A DNA stretch of 64,000 nucleotides from Flavobacterium geliluteum (GTDB lineage: Bacteria > Bacteroidota > Bacteroidia > Flavobacteriales > Flavobacteriaceae): assembly GCF_017948595.1 (NCBI RefSeq), contig NZ_JAGFBV010000003.1, positions 62,001 through 126,000 of the forward strand. The letters run 5' to 3'. The stretch's first letter is position 1. Each line of letters starts with the position of its first letter. The notes beneath the pieces were generated by a model, which worked only from the letters and a program-made list of their open reading frames with translations, searched no databases and was not told the origin of the DNA. Below are positions 63,762 to 64,000 of this stretch, piece by piece. Both the position numbers and the translations under genes were made by a program.

Positions 63762-64000
63762 ATGAAAAAAATAATTCTTGTCTGTTTGTTTTTAATGAGT
63801 GTTTTTTCTAATGCTCAAGTAGTAACCCATAAAAATGCTGCCTCCAAACCAAGTTGGGGACCTTTGAGCAGTGAAGATTTTAGATACTATTATTTACCCG
63901 ATATCGATATTTATTACGATACTGAAAAAAGTGAATTTATTTATGATAAAAAAGGCAAATGGGTACGCGTGAAGTCGCTTCCTTCGCAATGCAAAGGATA
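63762..64000 (+). CDS. Small secreted protein, 3' end beyond window
   Basis: The frame opens with a signal peptide (MKKIILVCLFLMSVFSNAQ) and stays open to the window end (79 codons seen). The mature part contains YYYLPDIDIYYD, FIYDKKGKWVRV and LPSQCKG, a pattern I recall from uncharacterised Bacteroidota periplasmic proteins. The function is unknown. Confidence 0.7.
   Translation, partial: MKKIILVCLFLMSVFSNAQVVTHKNAASKPSWGPLSSEDFRYYYLPDIDIYYDTEKSEFIYDKKGKWVRVKSLPSQCKG

Noticed and set aside
1..64000. CRISPR arrays, tRNA/rRNA genes, insertion sequences, prophage genes
   Set aside because: I looked for spaced repeats, cloverleaf-like clusters, transposases and integrases and recognised none. 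A covariance-model scan would be needed to exclude small RNAs.

Overview
The window looks like chromosomal DNA from a Flavobacterium-type bacterium (phylum Bacteroidota). It is AT-rich. Many secreted enzymes end in type IX secretion (T9SS) sorting domains of the 'YPNP/YPSP ... GIYL ... KRFIKK' kind. There is a SusC/SusD pair, regulators with beta-propeller/Y_Y_Y sensors, and several promoters of the Bacteroidota form TTG-N17-20-TAnnTTTG. No tRNA, rRNA, CRISPR array, phage or insertion sequence was recognised.

Layout. 1-3019: 3' part of a processive glycosyltransferase, then a PQQ-type sugar dehydrogenase lipoprotein. 3070-8414 (minus): a four-gene set of secreted ankyrin protein, DUF2271 protein with a candidate FMN-attachment motif, PepSY/flavodoxin/FAD reductase and ApbE FMN transferase, read here as an extracytoplasmic flavin electron-transfer system. 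8912-12793: a single-domain response regulator and a CheB-CheR-PAS-histidine kinase fusion. 13041-29573: a membrane sensor with a LuxR-type output, followed by five T9SS-secreted proteins (GH16, GH64, GH18, a second GH16, a zinc metallopeptidase). They share shuffled CBM6, ricin-type and beta/gamma-crystallin modules and probably attack beta-1,3-glucan/chitin-containing walls such as those of fungi. 29659-32695 (minus): an overlapping operon of DUF2805, flavin reductase, photolyase and folE. 32993-35525: a lipoprotein ending in the same crystallin module, and a lysine-rich histone-like protein. 35934-38693 (minus): DUF892 ferritin-like protein and a large catalase. 38909-39439: a decayed GH130 phosphorylase. 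39624-47904: alpha/beta hydrolase, DUF3494 adhesin-like lipoprotein, OmpA protein, TrmH-type RNA methyltransferase, NAD(P)-binding protein, AraC regulator.

48329-60159 is the most unusual region. A hybrid two-component-like regulator has lost the usual phosphorelay residues. It sits before a SusC/SusD pair, and the enzymes that follow are not glycosidases: a purple acid phosphatase, and a fusion of a PLC/GDPD-like phosphodiesterase with an alkaline phosphatase. I read this as a 'polysaccharide utilisation locus' architecture redirected to organic phosphate. 60362-64000 holds a luciferase-like oxidoreductase, an MFS exporter, a Crp-type regulator and the start of a small secreted protein.

All functions are assigned by reading motifs; no database search was run.
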